Under the pieces are notes generated by a model. That model did no database searches. It was not told where the DNA came from and was given only the letters and a program-made list of their open reading frames with translations. From the NCBI RefSeq assembly GCF_019218755.1, contig NZ_JAHUWZ010000001.1, positions 1,302,001-1,366,000 of the forward strand: 64,000 nucleotides of DNA. The letters run 5' to 3'. The position numbers and the translations under genes are program-made. Below, in pieces: positions 8,554 through 18,030 of this stretch (position 1 is its first letter; each line of letters starts with the position of its first letter). The stretch is from Acidovorax sp. sif1233. Lineage in GTDB: Bacteria > Pseudomonadota > Gammaproteobacteria > Burkholderiales > Burkholderiaceae_C.

Positions 8554-9186
8554 TCAGTGCCCGCCGCCGATCAGGGCGCGTCCGGCCGCCCGCAGGGCCT
8601 TGGCCGCGCTGTCGCCCAGCAGCAGCGCGCCGCTGCTGAACGCGCCATCCACGAGCAGCGAGAGCTGGGCGGCGGTCACGTCCGGCTTTTTCACACCGAG
8701 CCGCCGGCACAGCGCCGAAAGCCGCTTGCGCTGCTCCAGCCTGTGGCGGGCCGAGATGGCGCGGGCAGGGTGCGCGGGGTCCGCGAATTCCGCGGCCACG
8801 TTCAGCTGGGGGCAACCCCGGTAGCCCGGGCGGGCCACCCGCTCGCCCACCCACTGGAGCAGGGCGTCGAGCTCCGCCGCGGGATCGGGGCCGTGCGTTG
8901 AGACAACGTCGTCCCATTGCTGCCAGAACTCGCGGTCTTCGCGCTCCAGGAAGGCCGCGATCAGGTCATCCTTGGTGCGGTAGTAGCGGTAGAGGCTGGT
9001 CTTGGCGATCTTCGCGCGCTCGATGATCAGGTCGATGCCCACCGCACGAACGCCTTCGTTGTAGAAAAGCTGGGAAGCGGTGTCGAGGATGCGTTGCTGC
9101 ACATCGCCGGGCGGCATGGCCGCGGGCGTGGCGGAGGAGGCAGCTCGCGAGGACGGGGTGCCGTCACGGGTTCCGGGTGGTCTCAT
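8554..9186 (-). CDS. TetR-family transcriptional regulator
   Basis: About 210 residues with an N-terminal HTH: ILDTASQLFYNEGVRAVGID, then IAKTSLYRYYRTKDDLIAAF. The C-terminal part contains RGCPQLNVAAEF, typical of a TetR subgroup often beside small-molecule stress or degradation genes. It converges on matB and lies downstream of uspA on the same strand. The start is uncertain: ATGs at 9186 and near the HTH (about 9117) are possible. The ligand is unknown. Confidence 0.85.
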   Translation of the reverse strand: MRPPGTRDGTPSSRAASSATPAAMPPGDVQQRILDTASQLFYNEGVRAVGIDLIIERAKIAKTSLYRYYRTKDDLIAAFLEREDREFWQQWDDVVSTHGPDPAAELDALLQWVGERVARPGYRGCPQLNVAAEFADPAHPARAISARHRLEQRKRLSALCRRLGVKKPDVTAAQLSLLVDGAFSSGALLLGDSAAKALRAAGRALIGGGH

Positions 9187-9350
9187 GCGCAGATTTTCCC
9201 ACATCGCGCGGAGATGTGATACAGACCTGTATGTTGCCGGCAGGCCTGCATGCGCCGCGTGCCTTCAGCCCGCTCCCCGGGGGCGGCCACGGCCGTGGCT
9301 CCGCCCCTGCCGTTGGGCAAGGCCCGCGCGGCGGGGCCTCTGTCCTGTGC

Positions 9351-9794
9351 TCAGCGCAGCACCAGCACGGGGATGTGCGAGTGCGTGAGCACATGCTGGG
9401 TTTCGCTGCCCAGCAGCAGGCGCTTGAGCCCCTTGCGGCCGTGCGATGCCATGACGATCAGGTCGCACTTGTGTTTCTTGGCGGCGGAGATCACCGCTTC
9501 CGCGACGAGATCGGATTTGGCGATGACGGCCTTCACGGCAACGCCCTGGGCGATGCCTTCGGTCTTGACGCCATCGACCATGGCCTGCGCGGCGTCGCCC
9601 CACTGTTTCTCGATGCGCTTGACGTCGCTCATGTCGACCGGCATGCCGCCTTCAAAGTAGCTGCGGGGATAGCGTGGCACGACCTTGAGGGCCACCACCG
9701 TGGCGCCCGACAGGGCTGCAAGGGACAGGCCGTGCTCCACCGCTTTGTCCGACAGGGCCGAACCGTCCGTGGCAATCAGGATGCGTTTGTACAT
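9351..9794 (-). CDS. Universal stress protein, UspA family
   Basis: A 147-residue single Usp domain. The N-terminus YKRILIATDGSALSDKAVEH carries the first nucleotide-binding strand and Asp. The C-terminal loop MASHGRKGLKRLLLGSET fits the G-2x-G-9x-G-S/T ATP motif, with Ala at the first Gly. The start at 9794 is chosen because of the preceding GAGGAG. It is divergent from ccoI, and an FNR box lies between them, which suggests control by oxygen limitation as for Usp proteins of other anaerobic regulons. Confidence 0.9.
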   Translation of the reverse strand: MYKRILIATDGSALSDKAVEHGLSLAALSGATVVALKVVPRYPRSYFEGGMPVDMSDVKRIEKQWGDAAQAMVDGVKTEGIAQGVAVKAVIAKSDLVAEAVISAAKKHKCDLIVMASHGRKGLKRLLLGSETQHVLTHSHIPVLVLR

Positions 9795-9847
9795 AAAGGG
9801 CTCCTCAAAGTGATGGAACAAGCTTAGGATCAATCATGTTCCGGGGC

Positions 9848-9861
9848 TTGATCCAGGTCAA
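9848..9861. promoter_or_regulatory. FNR/Anr-type box between uspA and ccoI
   Basis: TTGATCCAGGTCAA matches the TTGAT-N4-ATCAA consensus with one substitution (GTCAA half-site). It lies 54 bp from the uspA start and 35 bp from the ccoI start, so it could serve either or both. An Fnr with the cluster-binding cysteines is encoded at 18031-18753. Confidence 0.75.
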
Positions 9862-9895
9862 TGTACCTGCCGGGCCCTCACGATAGGCTTGAACC

Positions 9896-12346
9896 ATGTC
9901 AATGTTTGGACCCGGTGCGCCGGCCTCATCCCCGGTGCATCAGACAGATGCCGGGACGGACGCGTGGCCGGCGGCCGCGCCCGCTCCGCAGGCCGTGCTG
10001 CTGGACGACCCGCAGGAATGGTCGGCATTCGGCCGCCCGTGTGCTCAGGCGGGTGGTGCTCCCGCGGACCTTGCCGCGTGCGCCTGGGAATCCCAGGTGG
10101 TGCTGGAGGGCATGCACTGCGCGGCCTGCGCGCTCACCATCGAAGACGCGCTGCGCGCCGTGCCGGGCGTGCAGCAGGCCGATGTGAGCGCCGCCACGCG
10201 GCGCGCGCGCGTGGTCTGGCACCCGGCGCAGGTGCGCCCCTCGCAGTGGATGCAAGCAGTGCACAAGGCAGGCTACCGCGCCATGCCCGCCATGGACGCC
10301 TTTGCACGCGAGCAGCGCCTGCGCGAGAGCCGCCGCGCGCTGTGGCGCTGGCTGGTGGCGGGTTTTTGCATGATGCAGGTCATGATGTACGCGTGGCCGG
10401 CCTATGTGGCACAGCCGGGCGACCTCACGCAGGAGATGGAGCAGCTGCTGCGCTGGGCTTCCTGGGTCATTACCTTGCCGATGGTGGTCTTTGCGTGCGG
10501 ACCCTTCTTCTCCAGCGCGCTGCGCGATATCCGGTTGCGCCGCGTGAGCATGGACCTGCCCGTGGCGCTGGGCATGGCCATCACTTTCGCGGTGAGCACG
10601 GCCGGGACCTTCGACCCCACGGGCATCTTCGGGAAAGAGGTGTACTACGACTCGCTGACCATGTTCGTCTTTTTCCTGCTCACGGGGCGCTGGCTCGAGC
10701 TGCGCCTGCGCGACCGCACTGCCGGCGCGCTGGAAGCCGTGATGAATCGCCTGCCCGACAGCGTGGAGCGGCGCTCGGCGGATGGCAGTTTCGTGCGCGT
10801 GGCCACACGCCGCCTGGCCGTGGGGGACACGATCCGCGTGCTGCCGGGCGAGGCCTTTCCGGCCGATGGGCGCATCACCCGGGGCAGCACCCAGGCCGAC
10901 GAATCCCTTCTGACGGGAGAGTCCACCCCGGTGGCGCGGCCCGTGGGCAGCGTGGTCACGGCCGGCAGCTACAACCTGCAGGCGCCGGTGGAGGTGCAGG
11001 TGGAGGGCACGGGCGGGCAGACGCGCTTCGCGCAGATCGTGGCCTTGATGGAAAGCGCGTCGCTGCAGAAACCCCGGCTGGCACAGCTGGCCGACCGCAT
11101 CGCGCGGCCGTTCCTGGTGGCGGTGCTCGCGGCCGCGGCCCTGGCGGCCGCGTATTGGTGGCCCTCCGATCCTGGCCATGCGCTGATGGTGGCGGTGGCG
11201 GTCCTCATCGTGACCTGCCCCTGCGCACTGTCCCTGGCCACACCGGTCGCCATGCTCACGGCGGCGGGCACGCTGGCGCGCCATGGCGTGCTGGTGCGCA
11301 ACCTGCAGGGCCTGGAGGCCTTGGCCCGTGTGGATACCGTGGTGTTTGACAAGACCGGCACACTCACGCGGGACGGCATGGCATTGCAAGCCGTGCATGC
11401 CACCGAAGGATGGACGGCGCGGGGCGCGCTGGCGCTGGCGTCCGCCTTGGCGCGCCAATCGATGCATCCCGCATCGCGCGCCGTGGTGGCCGCTGCTGGC
11501 GCGCAGGACGACGGGCGCTGGATCGTGAGCGGCCTGCAGGAGGAAGCCGGGCTCGGCCTGGTGGCCGTGGCGCGGGATGGCCTGGGCGCGGAGCCTGCCC
11601 GCACGTTCCGGCTGGGCTCCGCTCGCCATGCGGGCGTGGCGCCGCAGGACGGCGCCGCACTGCAGGTGGTGCTGTCGGAACAGCGCCCCGACGGGCGGGT
11701 GCTGGAACTGGCGCGCTTCGACCTGGTGGAGGCTCTGCGCGCCGAGGCCCCGGCCGTGGTGACGACGTTGGCGGATGCCGGCATGGCGGTGCAGCTGCTG
11801 TCCGGTGACCGGGCCGTGTCGGTGCGGCGCGTGGCTGCGCAGGCGGGCATAGCGCAGGCGGCGGGGGAGTGCACGCCCCAGGGCAAGCTGGCCGCGTTGC
11901 AGGCGCTGCAGGCCGGCGGCCACCACGTGGCCATGGTGGGCGATGGCATGAACGATGGCCCGGTGCTGGCAGGCGCCCATGTGTCCTTCGCGTTTGGCCG
12001 CGCCGTGCCGCTGGCGCAGGCGCAGGCCGATTTTGTCGTGCTGGGCGACAGCCTGGCGCTGGTGCCGCAAACGGTGCTGCTGGCGCGGCGCACCCTGCGT
12101 GTGGTGCGCCAGAACCTGTGGTGGGCCGCGGGCTACAACGCCCTGTGTGTTCCATTGGCCGTGGCGGGTTTCATGCCCGCCTGGCTTGCCGGGCTGGGAA
12201 TGGCGCTGAGTTCGCTGCTGGTGGTCCTCAATGCCGCGCGCCTCGCACGAGATCTTCCGCCGTTGTCTTCCTCGGGCGCGGCGCCGCTGCCGCCAGAGGG
12301 TGCTCCGGCCATTGAAATCACCAAGACAACGCTGAAGGCCGCCTGA
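9896..12346 (+). CDS. ccoI: Copper-exporting P-type ATPase for cbb3 oxidase assembly
   Basis: An 816-residue P1B-type ATPase (CcoI/FixI/CopA2) that supplies or exports copper during maturation of cbb3 oxidase. It has an HMA metal-binding domain with GMHCAAC at residues 72-78, a transmembrane metal site CPC at 441-443, the phosphorylation motif DKTGTLT from Asp485, a TGES-type loop (LLTGEST) and GDGMND from about 682. The first 60 residues are a low-complexity extension without a second Cys motif. Its TGA shares a base with the ATG of ccoS. The next genes code for the oxidase subunits. Confidence 0.93.
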   Translation: MSMFGPGAPASSPVHQTDAGTDAWPAAAPAPQAVLLDDPQEWSAFGRPCAQAGGAPADLAACAWESQVVLEGMHCAACALTIEDALRAVPGVQQADVSAATRRARVVWHPAQVRPSQWMQAVHKAGYRAMPAMDAFAREQRLRESRRALWRWLVAGFCMMQVMMYAWPAYVAQPGDLTQEMEQLLRWASWVITLPMVVFACGPFFSSALRDIRLRRVSMDLPVALGMAITFAVSTAGTFDPTGIFGKEVYYDSLTMFVFFLLTGRWLELRLRDRTAGALEAVMNRLPDSVERRSADGSFVRVATRRLAVGDTIRVLPGEAFPADGRITRGSTQADESLLTGESTPVARPVGSVVTAGSYNLQAPVEVQVEGTGGQTRFAQIVALMESASLQKPRLAQLADRIARPFLVAVLAAAALAAAYWWPSDPGHALMVAVAVLIVTCPCALSLATPVAMLTAAGTLARHGVLVRNLQGLEALARVDTVVFDKTGTLTRDGMALQAVHATEGWTARGALALASALARQSMHPASRAVVAAAGAQDDGRWIVSGLQEEAGLGLVAVARDGLGAEPARTFRLGSARHAGVAPQDGAALQVVLSEQRPDGRVLELARFDLVEALRAEAPAVVTTLADAGMAVQLLSGDRAVSVRRVAAQAGIAQAAGECTPQGKLAALQALQAGGHHVAMVGDGMNDGPVLAGAHVSFAFGRAVPLAQAQADFVVLGDSLALVPQTVLLARRTLRVVRQNLWWAAGYNALCVPLAVAGFMPAWLAGLGMALSSLLVVLNAARLARDLPPLSSSGAAPLPPEGAPAIEITKTTLKAA

Positions 12347-12483
12347 TGGACATTCTGTACCTGCTGATTCCGCTGTCCGTGGTGCTGGTCTTGATGGTTC
12401 TTGCAGGACTGTGGTGGGCGGTTCATCACGGCCAGTTCGAGAGCGTCGAGCAAGAAGGTGAACGGATTCTCCGAGACGATTGA
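12346..12483 (+). CDS. ccoS: Cytochrome oxidase maturation protein CcoS
   Basis: A 45-residue protein with one N-terminal membrane helix (ILYLLIPLSVVLVLMVLAGL) followed by WWAVHHGQFESVEQEGERIL, a typical CcoS layout (the FxsLExxxxRIL tail). It is needed for cofactor insertion into CcoN in other bacteria. Its ATG overlaps the ccoI stop by one base. Its stop codon lies inside the FNR box of ccoN. Confidence 0.88.
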   Translation: MDILYLLIPLSVVLVLMVLAGLWWAVHHGQFESVEQEGERILRDD

Positions 12484-12493
12484 CTTGTGTCAA
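12480..12493. promoter_or_regulatory. FNR/Anr-type box upstream of ccoN
   Basis: TTGAC-TTGT-GTCAA is a perfect palindrome close to the FNR consensus. It overlaps the last two codons of ccoS and lies 54 bp before the ccoN ATG. It allows ccoNOQP to be transcribed separately from ccoIS under low oxygen. Confidence 0.75.
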
Positions 12494-12547
12494 TGCCCTG
12501 AAAAGCTGGCTGCAACAAACTCTTAATGCAATACAAAGAGGTGCCCG

Positions 12548-13987
12548 ATGGATTCTCCAAAAACAAATGCTGCGCACTACAACGACACGGTGGTGCGGCA
12601 GTTTTCTATCATGGCCGTGGTATGGGGGGTGGTTGGCATGCTGGTGGGCGTCATCATCGCCGCCCAGCTGGCCTGGCCTGAACTCAACTTTGGCATACCC
12701 TGGCTCAGCTACGGGCGCTTGCGCCCCCTGCACACCAACGCGGTGATTTTTGCGTTTGGCGGCTGCGCGCTGTTTGCCACAAGCTACTACGTGGTGCAGC
12801 GCACCAGCCAGGTCCGGTTGTTCGCCGGGCCGCTGGCGGCGTTCACGTTCTGGGGCTGGCAGCTGGTCATCGTGGCCGCCGCCATCAGCCTGCCGCTGGG
12901 CTACACCTCCGGCAAGGAGTACGCCGAGCTTGAATGGCCCATCGACATCCTGATCACGCTGGTCTGGGTGTCCTACGCCATCGTGTTCTTCGGCACCATC
13001 GGTGTGCGCAAGGTCAAGCACATCTATGTGGCCAACTGGTTCTTCGGTGCGTTCATCCTGGCGGTGGCATTGCTGCATGTGGTCAACAGCGCAGCGATTC
13101 CCGCCGGCTTCATGAAGAGCTACTCGGCCTATGCGGGCGTGCAGGATGCGATGGTGCAGTGGTGGTATGGCCACAATGCCGTGGGCTTCTTCCTCACGGC
13201 GGGCTTCCTCGGGATGATGTACTACTTCATCCCCAAGCAGGCAGGCCGTCCGGTGTACAGCTACCGCCTGTCCATCGTCCACTTCTGGGCGCTGATCTTC
13301 ACCTACATGTGGGCCGGTCCCCACCACCTGCACTACACCGCGCTGCCCGACTGGACGCAATCGGTGGGCATGGTGTTCTCGCTGATCCTGCTGGCCCCCA
13401 GCTGGGGCGGCATGATCAACGGCGTGATGACGCTGTCCGGCGCCTGGCACAAGCTGCGCGACGACCCGATCCTGCGTTTCCTGATCGTGTCGCTGTCGTT
13501 CTACGGCATGTCCACGTTCGAGGGCCCGATGATGTCCATCAAGACCGTCAATGCCCTGAGCCACTACACCGACTGGACCGTGGGCCACGTGCACTCCGGC
13601 GCCCTGGGCTGGGTGGGTCTGATCTCGATGGGGTCGCTGTACTACCTGGTTCCCCGCCTGTTCGGCCGCGAGAAGATGCACTCCATCAAGGCGATCGAGC
13701 TGCACTTCTGGATGGCCACCATCGGCATCGTCCTGTACATCGCCGCCATGTGGATCGCCGGCGTGATGCAGGGCCTGATGTGGCGCGCCATCAATCCCGA
13801 TGGCACGCTCACCTACACCTTCGTCGAGAGCGTGAAGGCCACGTACCCCTTCTATGTGATCCGTGTGGCTGGCGGCCTGCTGTATCTGGGGGGCATGGTG
13901 GTCATGGCCTGGAACGTGTGGGTGACAGCGATCTCGGGCCGTTCGGTCAAGGTTGCCATTCCCGCCGTGAATGCGGCGCACGCCTGA
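12548..13987 (+). CDS. ccoN: cbb3-type cytochrome c oxidase subunit I
   Basis: A 479-residue, roughly 12-helix catalytic subunit with the low-spin heme b and the heme b3-CuB centre. The metal ligands are visible: [10 protein letters not shown] (heme b His), [11 protein letters not shown] (CuB His region), [14 protein letters not shown] (the CuB His pair) and [10 protein letters not shown] (heme ligands). The start is preceded by GAGGTG. Length is normal for CcoN. It reduces O2 at high affinity in the inner membrane. Confidence 0.97.
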   Translation: MDSPKTNAAHYNDTVVRQFSIMAVVWGVVGMLVGVIIAAQLAWPELNFGIPWLSYGRLRPLHTNAVIFAFGGCALFATSYYVVQRTSQVRLFAGPLAAFTFWGWQLVIVAAAISLPLGYTSGKEYAELEWPIDILITLVWVSYAIVFFGTIGVRKVKHIYVANWFFGAFILAVALLHVVNSAAIPAGFMKSYSAYAGVQDAMVQWWYGHNAVGFFLTAGFLGMMYYFIPKQAGRPVYSYRLSIVHFWALIFTYMWAGPHHLHYTALPDWTQSVGMVFSLILLAPSWGGMINGVMTLSGAWHKLRDDPILRFLIVSLSFYGMSTFEGPMMSIKTVNALSHYTDWTVGHVHSGALGWVGLISMGSLYYLVPRLFGREKMHSIKAIELHFWMATIGIVLYIAAMWIAGVMQGLMWRAINPDGTLTYTFVESVKATYPFYVIRVAGGLLYLGGMVVMAWNVWVTAISGRSVKVAIPAVNAAHA

Positions 13988-14004
13988 GCCGAAGGAGATA
14001 ACCC

Positions 14005-14637
14005 ATGTCCAACAACAATCCATCTTCTTCGACCGGCTTCTCCCACGAGAAAGTCGAGACCAACAACTTCCTGATGATCGTGCTGATCCTGCTCGTGATC
14101 GCCATTGGCGGCCTGGTGGAGATCGTGCCGCTGTTCTTCCAGAAGTCCACGACCGAGGCGGTCAAGGGTGTGGAGCCCTACAACGCCATGCAACTGGTGG
14201 GCCGCGACATCTATATCCGCGAGGGCTGCTACAACTGCCATTCGCAGATGATCCGCCCCTTCCGCGCCGAGACGCTGCGCTACGGCCACTACTCGGTAGC
14301 GGGCGAGTTCGTGTACGACCATCCCTTCCAGTGGGGCAGCAAGCGCACCGGACCCGACCTGCACCGCGTGGGCGGCAAGTACAGCGATGAGTGGCACCGC
14401 ATCCACCTGAACAACCCGCGCGACGTGGTGCCTGAGTCGAACATGCCCGCCTATCCCTGGCTGGAAAAGAACGCGGTGGACCCCGCGAGCGTTGCGCCGC
14501 GCATGAAGGCGCTGCGCACCGTCGGCGTGCCCTACACGGACGAGCAGATCGCGGCATCCGCGGCCGACGTCAAGGGCAAGACCGAGATGGAGGCGCTGGT
14601 CGCCTACCTGCAAGTCATGGGCCGTGCGCTCAAGTAA
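14005..14637 (+). CDS. ccoO: cbb3-type cytochrome c oxidase subunit II (monoheme)
   Basis: A 210-residue membrane-anchored c-type cytochrome. It has an N-terminal helix ([20 protein letters not shown]), a CYNCH heme c motif in [15 protein letters not shown], and an axial Met region in [10 protein letters not shown]. It passes electrons to CcoN. It starts 17 bp after ccoN, preceded by GAAGGAGATAA. Confidence 0.97.
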   Translation: MSNNNPSSSTGFSHEKVETNNFLMIVLILLVIAIGGLVEIVPLFFQKSTTEAVKGVEPYNAMQLVGRDIYIREGCYNCHSQMIRPFRAETLRYGHYSVAGEFVYDHPFQWGSKRTGPDLHRVGGKYSDEWHRIHLNNPRDVVPESNMPAYPWLEKNAVDPASVAPRMKALRTVGVPYTDEQIAASAADVKGKTEMEALVAYLQVMGRALK

Positions 14638-14649
14638 AGGAGGTTCGCA

Positions 14650-14787
14650 ATGGACATCACCACCATGCGCATCGTCGCCACGCTGGCCTCGATGGCCTGC
14701 TTCGTCGGCATCTGGGTCTGGGCCTACCGGGGCCGCAACAAGGCCCGGTTTGACGAGGCCGCTCGGCTGCCCTTTGAACAAGATTGA
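14650..14787 (+). CDS. ccoQ: cbb3-type cytochrome oxidase subunit CcoQ
   Basis: A 45-residue protein with one membrane helix (about RIVATLASMACFVGIWVWAY) and a charged tail, RGRNKARFDEAARLPF, as in CcoQ/FixQ. AGGAGG precedes the ATG. In other bacteria it stabilises the complex and joins CcoP to it. Confidence 0.92.
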   Translation: MDITTMRIVATLASMACFVGIWVWAYRGRNKARFDEAARLPFEQD

Positions 14788-14811
14788 CCCCCACCAGAAC
14801 GAGAACACCCC

Positions 14812-15732
14812 ATGAGTGACTTCACCAGCAATTTCTGGTCGGTCTTTGTGACCACGCTGACCCTGGTCGGCATCATCGCCTGCGGCATCCTGCTATGGAT
14901 GGCAGGCCGCAAGAAGGTGATGGCCACGGCCGACAACACCACGGGCCACGTCTGGGACGAGGACCTGGTCGAGATGAACAACCCCCTGCCGCGCTGGTGG
15001 GTCTGGCTGTTCGTCATCACCATCGTCTTCGGCTTCGGCTACCTGGCCGCCTACCCAGGCCTTGGCAGTTTCACCGGCAAGCTGAACTGGACGCAGAAGG
15101 GCGAATACGAAGCCGAGATGGCCAAGGCCAAGGCTGAACTGGAGCCGCTGTATGCCCGTTTCGCCTCGATGAAGCCGGAAGACGTGGCCAGGGACCCGCA
15201 GGCCCAGGCCATTGGCGAGCGCCTGTTCATGAACAACTGCGCTCAGTGCCATGGTTCCGACGCGCGCGGCAGCAAGGGTTTCCCCAATCTGGCGGACGGT
15301 GACTGGCTCCATGGCGGGGCGCCCGAGAAGATCCGTGAAACGATCGAGAAGGGCCGTGTGGGCAACATGCCTCCCATGGCGGCTGCAGTGGGCACGCCCG
15401 AAGACGTGCGCAACCTGTCGCACTATGTGCTGAGCCTGTCGGGCAGCCCGCACGATTCGCTGCGTGCTTCGCTGGGCAAGTCCAAGTTCACGGCATGCGC
15501 GGCCTGCCATGGCATGGACGGCAAGGGCAACCAGGCGCTGGGTGCCCCCAATCTGACCGACGACGTCTGGCTGCATGGCTGGGGCGAGGCGGCCATTACC
15601 GCCATGGTCAACAACGGCAAGGTCAACCAGATGCCGGCCCAGGCCGACAAGTTGACGGAAGCGCAGATCGGCGTGCTGTCTGCATATGTATGGGGCCTGT
15701 CCAACGGCAAGCAGGCTGCCGCGGTGCGCTGA
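14812..15732 (+). CDS. ccoP: cbb3-type cytochrome c oxidase diheme subunit III
   Basis: 306 residues. Two N-terminal membrane helices (about 10-30 and 60-80) are followed by two c-type heme domains, with CAQCH at 143-147 and CAACH at 229-233. The RWWVWLFVITIVFGFGY helix is typical of CcoP. It receives electrons from soluble or membrane c cytochromes. A hairpin terminator follows. Confidence 0.97.
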   Translation: MSDFTSNFWSVFVTTLTLVGIIACGILLWMAGRKKVMATADNTTGHVWDEDLVEMNNPLPRWWVWLFVITIVFGFGYLAAYPGLGSFTGKLNWTQKGEYEAEMAKAKAELEPLYARFASMKPEDVARDPQAQAIGERLFMNNCAQCHGSDARGSKGFPNLADGDWLHGGAPEKIRETIEKGRVGNMPPMAAAVGTPEDVRNLSHYVLSLSGSPHDSLRASLGKSKFTACAACHGMDGKGNQALGAPNLTDDVWLHGWGEAAITAMVNNGKVNQMPAQADKLTEAQIGVLSAYVWGLSNGKQAAAVR

Positions 15733-15737
15733 TCTGG

Positions 15738-15776
15738 GCCGGGTGGCGCGCCCCCTGGCGCTGCGCCCGGCTTTTT
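15738..15776 (+). terminator. Terminator between ccoP and ccoG
   Basis: The stem GCCGGG (15738-15743) with CCCGGC (15766-15771) encloses a GC-rich loop that can pair further, and is followed by TTTTT. It probably ends or attenuates the ccoNOQP transcript. Confidence 0.65.
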
Positions 15777-15820
15777 GCCCCATTGCTGAAGACACACCAA
15801 GCCAATAGGTCGACACCACC

Positions 15821-17266
15821 ATGAAGCCACCCAGCGGGCCAGCCCGCAAGGTCATTCCGATTGCACCGGTTGCATCCGATGCCTCGTCCGAGGGCGAGAT
15901 CGTCTCCTTGTACGAAGCGCAGAAGAAGATTTACCCGCGCTCCATCAGTGGCCTGTTCGCACGCTGGCGCTGGGGCATGGTGTTTCTCACGCAACTGGTC
16001 TTTTACGGCCTTCCCTGGTTCGAGTGGGGGCAGCGCCAGATGGTGCTGTTCGACCTGGGGGCACGGCGGTTCTATATTTTCGGGCTGGTGCTCTATCCGC
16101 AGGACTTCATCTATCTCACGGGCCTGCTCATCATCTCGGCGCTGTCGCTTTTCCTGTTCACGGCCGTGGCGGGGCGGCTGTGGTGCGGTTTTGCCTGTCC
16201 CCAGACGGTCTACACCGAAATGTTCATGTGGATCGAGCACAAGATCGAAGGCGATCGCAGTGCCCGGCTGCGGCTGGACAACGGGCCCTGGACCTTCGAG
16301 AAGATCCGCAAGAAGTTTCTCAAACAGGTGGTATGGATCACCGTGGCGCTGTGGACGGGGTTCACGTTCGTGGGCTATTTCGTGCCCATCCGCGAGCTCG
16401 GCGCGGAACTGCTGGCGCTGCAGGGCAACTGGCAGATATTCTGGGTGCTGTTCTACGGCTTTGCCACGTATGGCAATGCGGGCTACATGCGCGAGCAGGT
16501 GTGCAAGTACATGTGCCCCTACGCGCGCTTTCAGAGCGCGATGTTCGACCGGGACACCCTGATCGTGAGCTATGACGTGGAACGCGGCGAGCCGCGCGGC
16601 CCGCGCAACAAGACGATCGACCACAAGGCCAAGGGCCTGGGCGACTGCATTGACTGCACCCTGTGCGTGCAGGTGTGTCCCGTGGGCATCGATATCCGCA
16701 AGGGCCTGCAGTACGAGTGCATTGGCTGCGGACTGTGCGTGGATGCGTGCAACACGGTGATGGACAAGATGCACTACCCCCGGGGGCTGATCCGCTTTTC
16801 CACGCAGAACGGCGTGGCGCAGCGCTGGAGCCAGTCGCAGATCCTGCGGCGCGTCCTGCGGCCTCGCGTGCTGATCTACACCGCCGTGCTGGTGGCACTG
16901 TGCGTGGGCATGATGGCCAGCCTGGTCACCCGCACGCCGCTCAAGGTGGATGTGGTGCGCGACCGCGCGGCCCTGTCGCGCATCGTGGCGGGCGGCAAGC
17001 TGGAGAATATTTACCGCCTGCAGATCATGAACGCCACCGAAGGCCCCCAGCACTACCGCATCGGCGCCCGCGGCCTGGACGGGCTGGAGGTGGCCTCTGA
17101 AGCCGAGGTGGACATTGGCCCCGCGGAGTCCCGGTGGGTGGCCGTGCGCCTGCAGATACCGTATGGCTCCGCGCCCCCGGGCTCCCATGCCGTGCAGTTC
17201 GATGTGCAGGCGGTGGGCGCTGCGGCCCATGTGACCGAGAAGTCCGTATTCCTGGTGCCCCGATGA
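15821..17266 (+). CDS. ccoG: Cytochrome oxidase accessory protein CcoG (Cu(II) reductase type)
   Basis: A 481-residue membrane ferredoxin-like protein with several helices, cysteine pairs in CGFACPQTVY and CKYMCPYARF, two 4Fe-4S motifs (CIDCTLCVQVCP and CIGCGLCVDACN), and a C-terminal immunoglobulin-like domain (FixG_C). In other bacteria CcoG reduces Cu(II) to Cu(I) for CuB assembly. It is separated from ccoP by a terminator-like hairpin. Confidence 0.95.
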   Translation: MKPPSGPARKVIPIAPVASDASSEGEIVSLYEAQKKIYPRSISGLFARWRWGMVFLTQLVFYGLPWFEWGQRQMVLFDLGARRFYIFGLVLYPQDFIYLTGLLIISALSLFLFTAVAGRLWCGFACPQTVYTEMFMWIEHKIEGDRSARLRLDNGPWTFEKIRKKFLKQVVWITVALWTGFTFVGYFVPIRELGAELLALQGNWQIFWVLFYGFATYGNAGYMREQVCKYMCPYARFQSAMFDRDTLIVSYDVERGEPRGPRNKTIDHKAKGLGDCIDCTLCVQVCPVGIDIRKGLQYECIGCGLCVDACNTVMDKMHYPRGLIRFSTQNGVAQRWSQSQILRRVLRPRVLIYTAVLVALCVGMMASLVTRTPLKVDVVRDRAALSRIVAGGKLENIYRLQIMNATEGPQHYRIGARGLDGLEVASEAEVDIGPAESRWVAVRLQIPYGSAPPGSHAVQFDVQAVGAAAHVTEKSVFLVPR

Positions 17267-17338
17267 GGCGACGTGCACCCCGGTGCACGGCCCCGGGGAC
17301 GTTGTATGACCGAGAAGATTTTTGAGGAGCAAGCACCC

Positions 17339-17620
17339 ATGCCATCCAATCCAGCCATCGGCTCCGCCCCCGCCACCGCTGCGCCCTGGTGGAAATTCGG
17401 CCACGTCTGGCTGATCATCGCCGGCCCTGCCATCGTCATCGTGGCGGGCTTTGTCACGCTGTGGCTGGCGATTTCGCGGCCAGACCCCGTGGTCGCCGAG
17501 GACTACTACCGCCAGGGCATAGAAATCAACAAGACGCTGGAGGCTCCGGAGAAGAGCCTGGCCCCGGCCATGAAGGGCCGCAACCACGCGGCAACGCCGG
17601 TTCAGGACCAGCCACGCTGA
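17339..17620 (+). CDS. ccoH: FixH/CcoH-family protein
   Basis: 93 residues. One membrane helix (HVWLIIAGPAIVIVAGFVTL) is followed by ISRPDPVVAEDYYRQGIEIN, the FixH signature 'DPVVxxDYYxxG'. It stabilises the oxidase during assembly in other species. The ATG at 17339 is chosen because GAGGAG lies 9-10 bases upstream; an earlier in-frame ATG at 17306 is possible. Confidence 0.88.
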   Translation: MPSNPAIGSAPATAAPWWKFGHVWLIIAGPAIVIVAGFVTLWLAISRPDPVVAEDYYRQGIEINKTLEAPEKSLAPAMKGRNHAATPVQDQPR

Positions 17621-17671
17621 AACCCCTGGCCGAGCAGCGGGTCTGCGCGGCCTTACCAGGAGACAACCCCG

Positions 17672-17965
17672 ATGTGGACGCAACGCCTGATGTGGATTGC
17701 ATGGCCCGCCTTTCTGATGGCGGGCGCGATGGAGATGCTGGTTTTTGCGATGGTGGACCCGCAGGACCTGCATTGGTTCGGGCAGCCGCTGGCCCTGTCG
17801 CGCCAGGGCGTCTACACGCTCGCGTTCTTTGCGTTCTGGGCCATCACCATGGCCTCCAGCGCGTTGACCACGCTGCTGGCAATGTCGCCCTTTGAACTCA
17901 ACCGCTGCCCCGTGCCCGAAGGCGAGCGCCCTGATGATTGCCGAAAGACATCATCCTGCCCTTGA
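17672..17965 (+). CDS. Small membrane protein of the cco cluster, function unknown
   Basis: 97 residues with two predicted helices: RLMWIAWPAFLMAGAMEML, and a second at VYTLAFFAFWAITMASSALT. They are followed by a short tail containing RCPVPEGERPD. AGGAGA precedes the ATG. Similar two-helix proteins occur beside ccoGH in betaproteobacteria, as far as I recall, but no function is known to me. A role in oxidase assembly is inferred from position alone. Confidence 0.75.
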   Translation: MWTQRLMWIAWPAFLMAGAMEMLVFAMVDPQDLHWFGQPLALSRQGVYTLAFFAFWAITMASSALTTLLAMSPFELNRCPVPEGERPDDCRKTSSCP

Positions 17966-18030
17966 ACAGCGCACCGGCCGGGCTCCGGTGGCAAGGCGTT
18001 GCCGGGACGGGCGGTCCTGGCTCGCCTTGC

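Noticed and set aside
9278..9312. GC-rich hairpin between uspA and the TetR gene as a terminator
   Set aside because: A stem can be drawn (GGGGCGG...CCGCCCC), but without a T-run; composition alone could give it.
9926..14023. Very long open frame on the minus strand opposite ccoI and ccoN
   Set aside because: The translation is rich in His, Gln, Gly and Arg with no family motif, and it runs antisense to well-supported genes. Such frames are common in high-G+C DNA.
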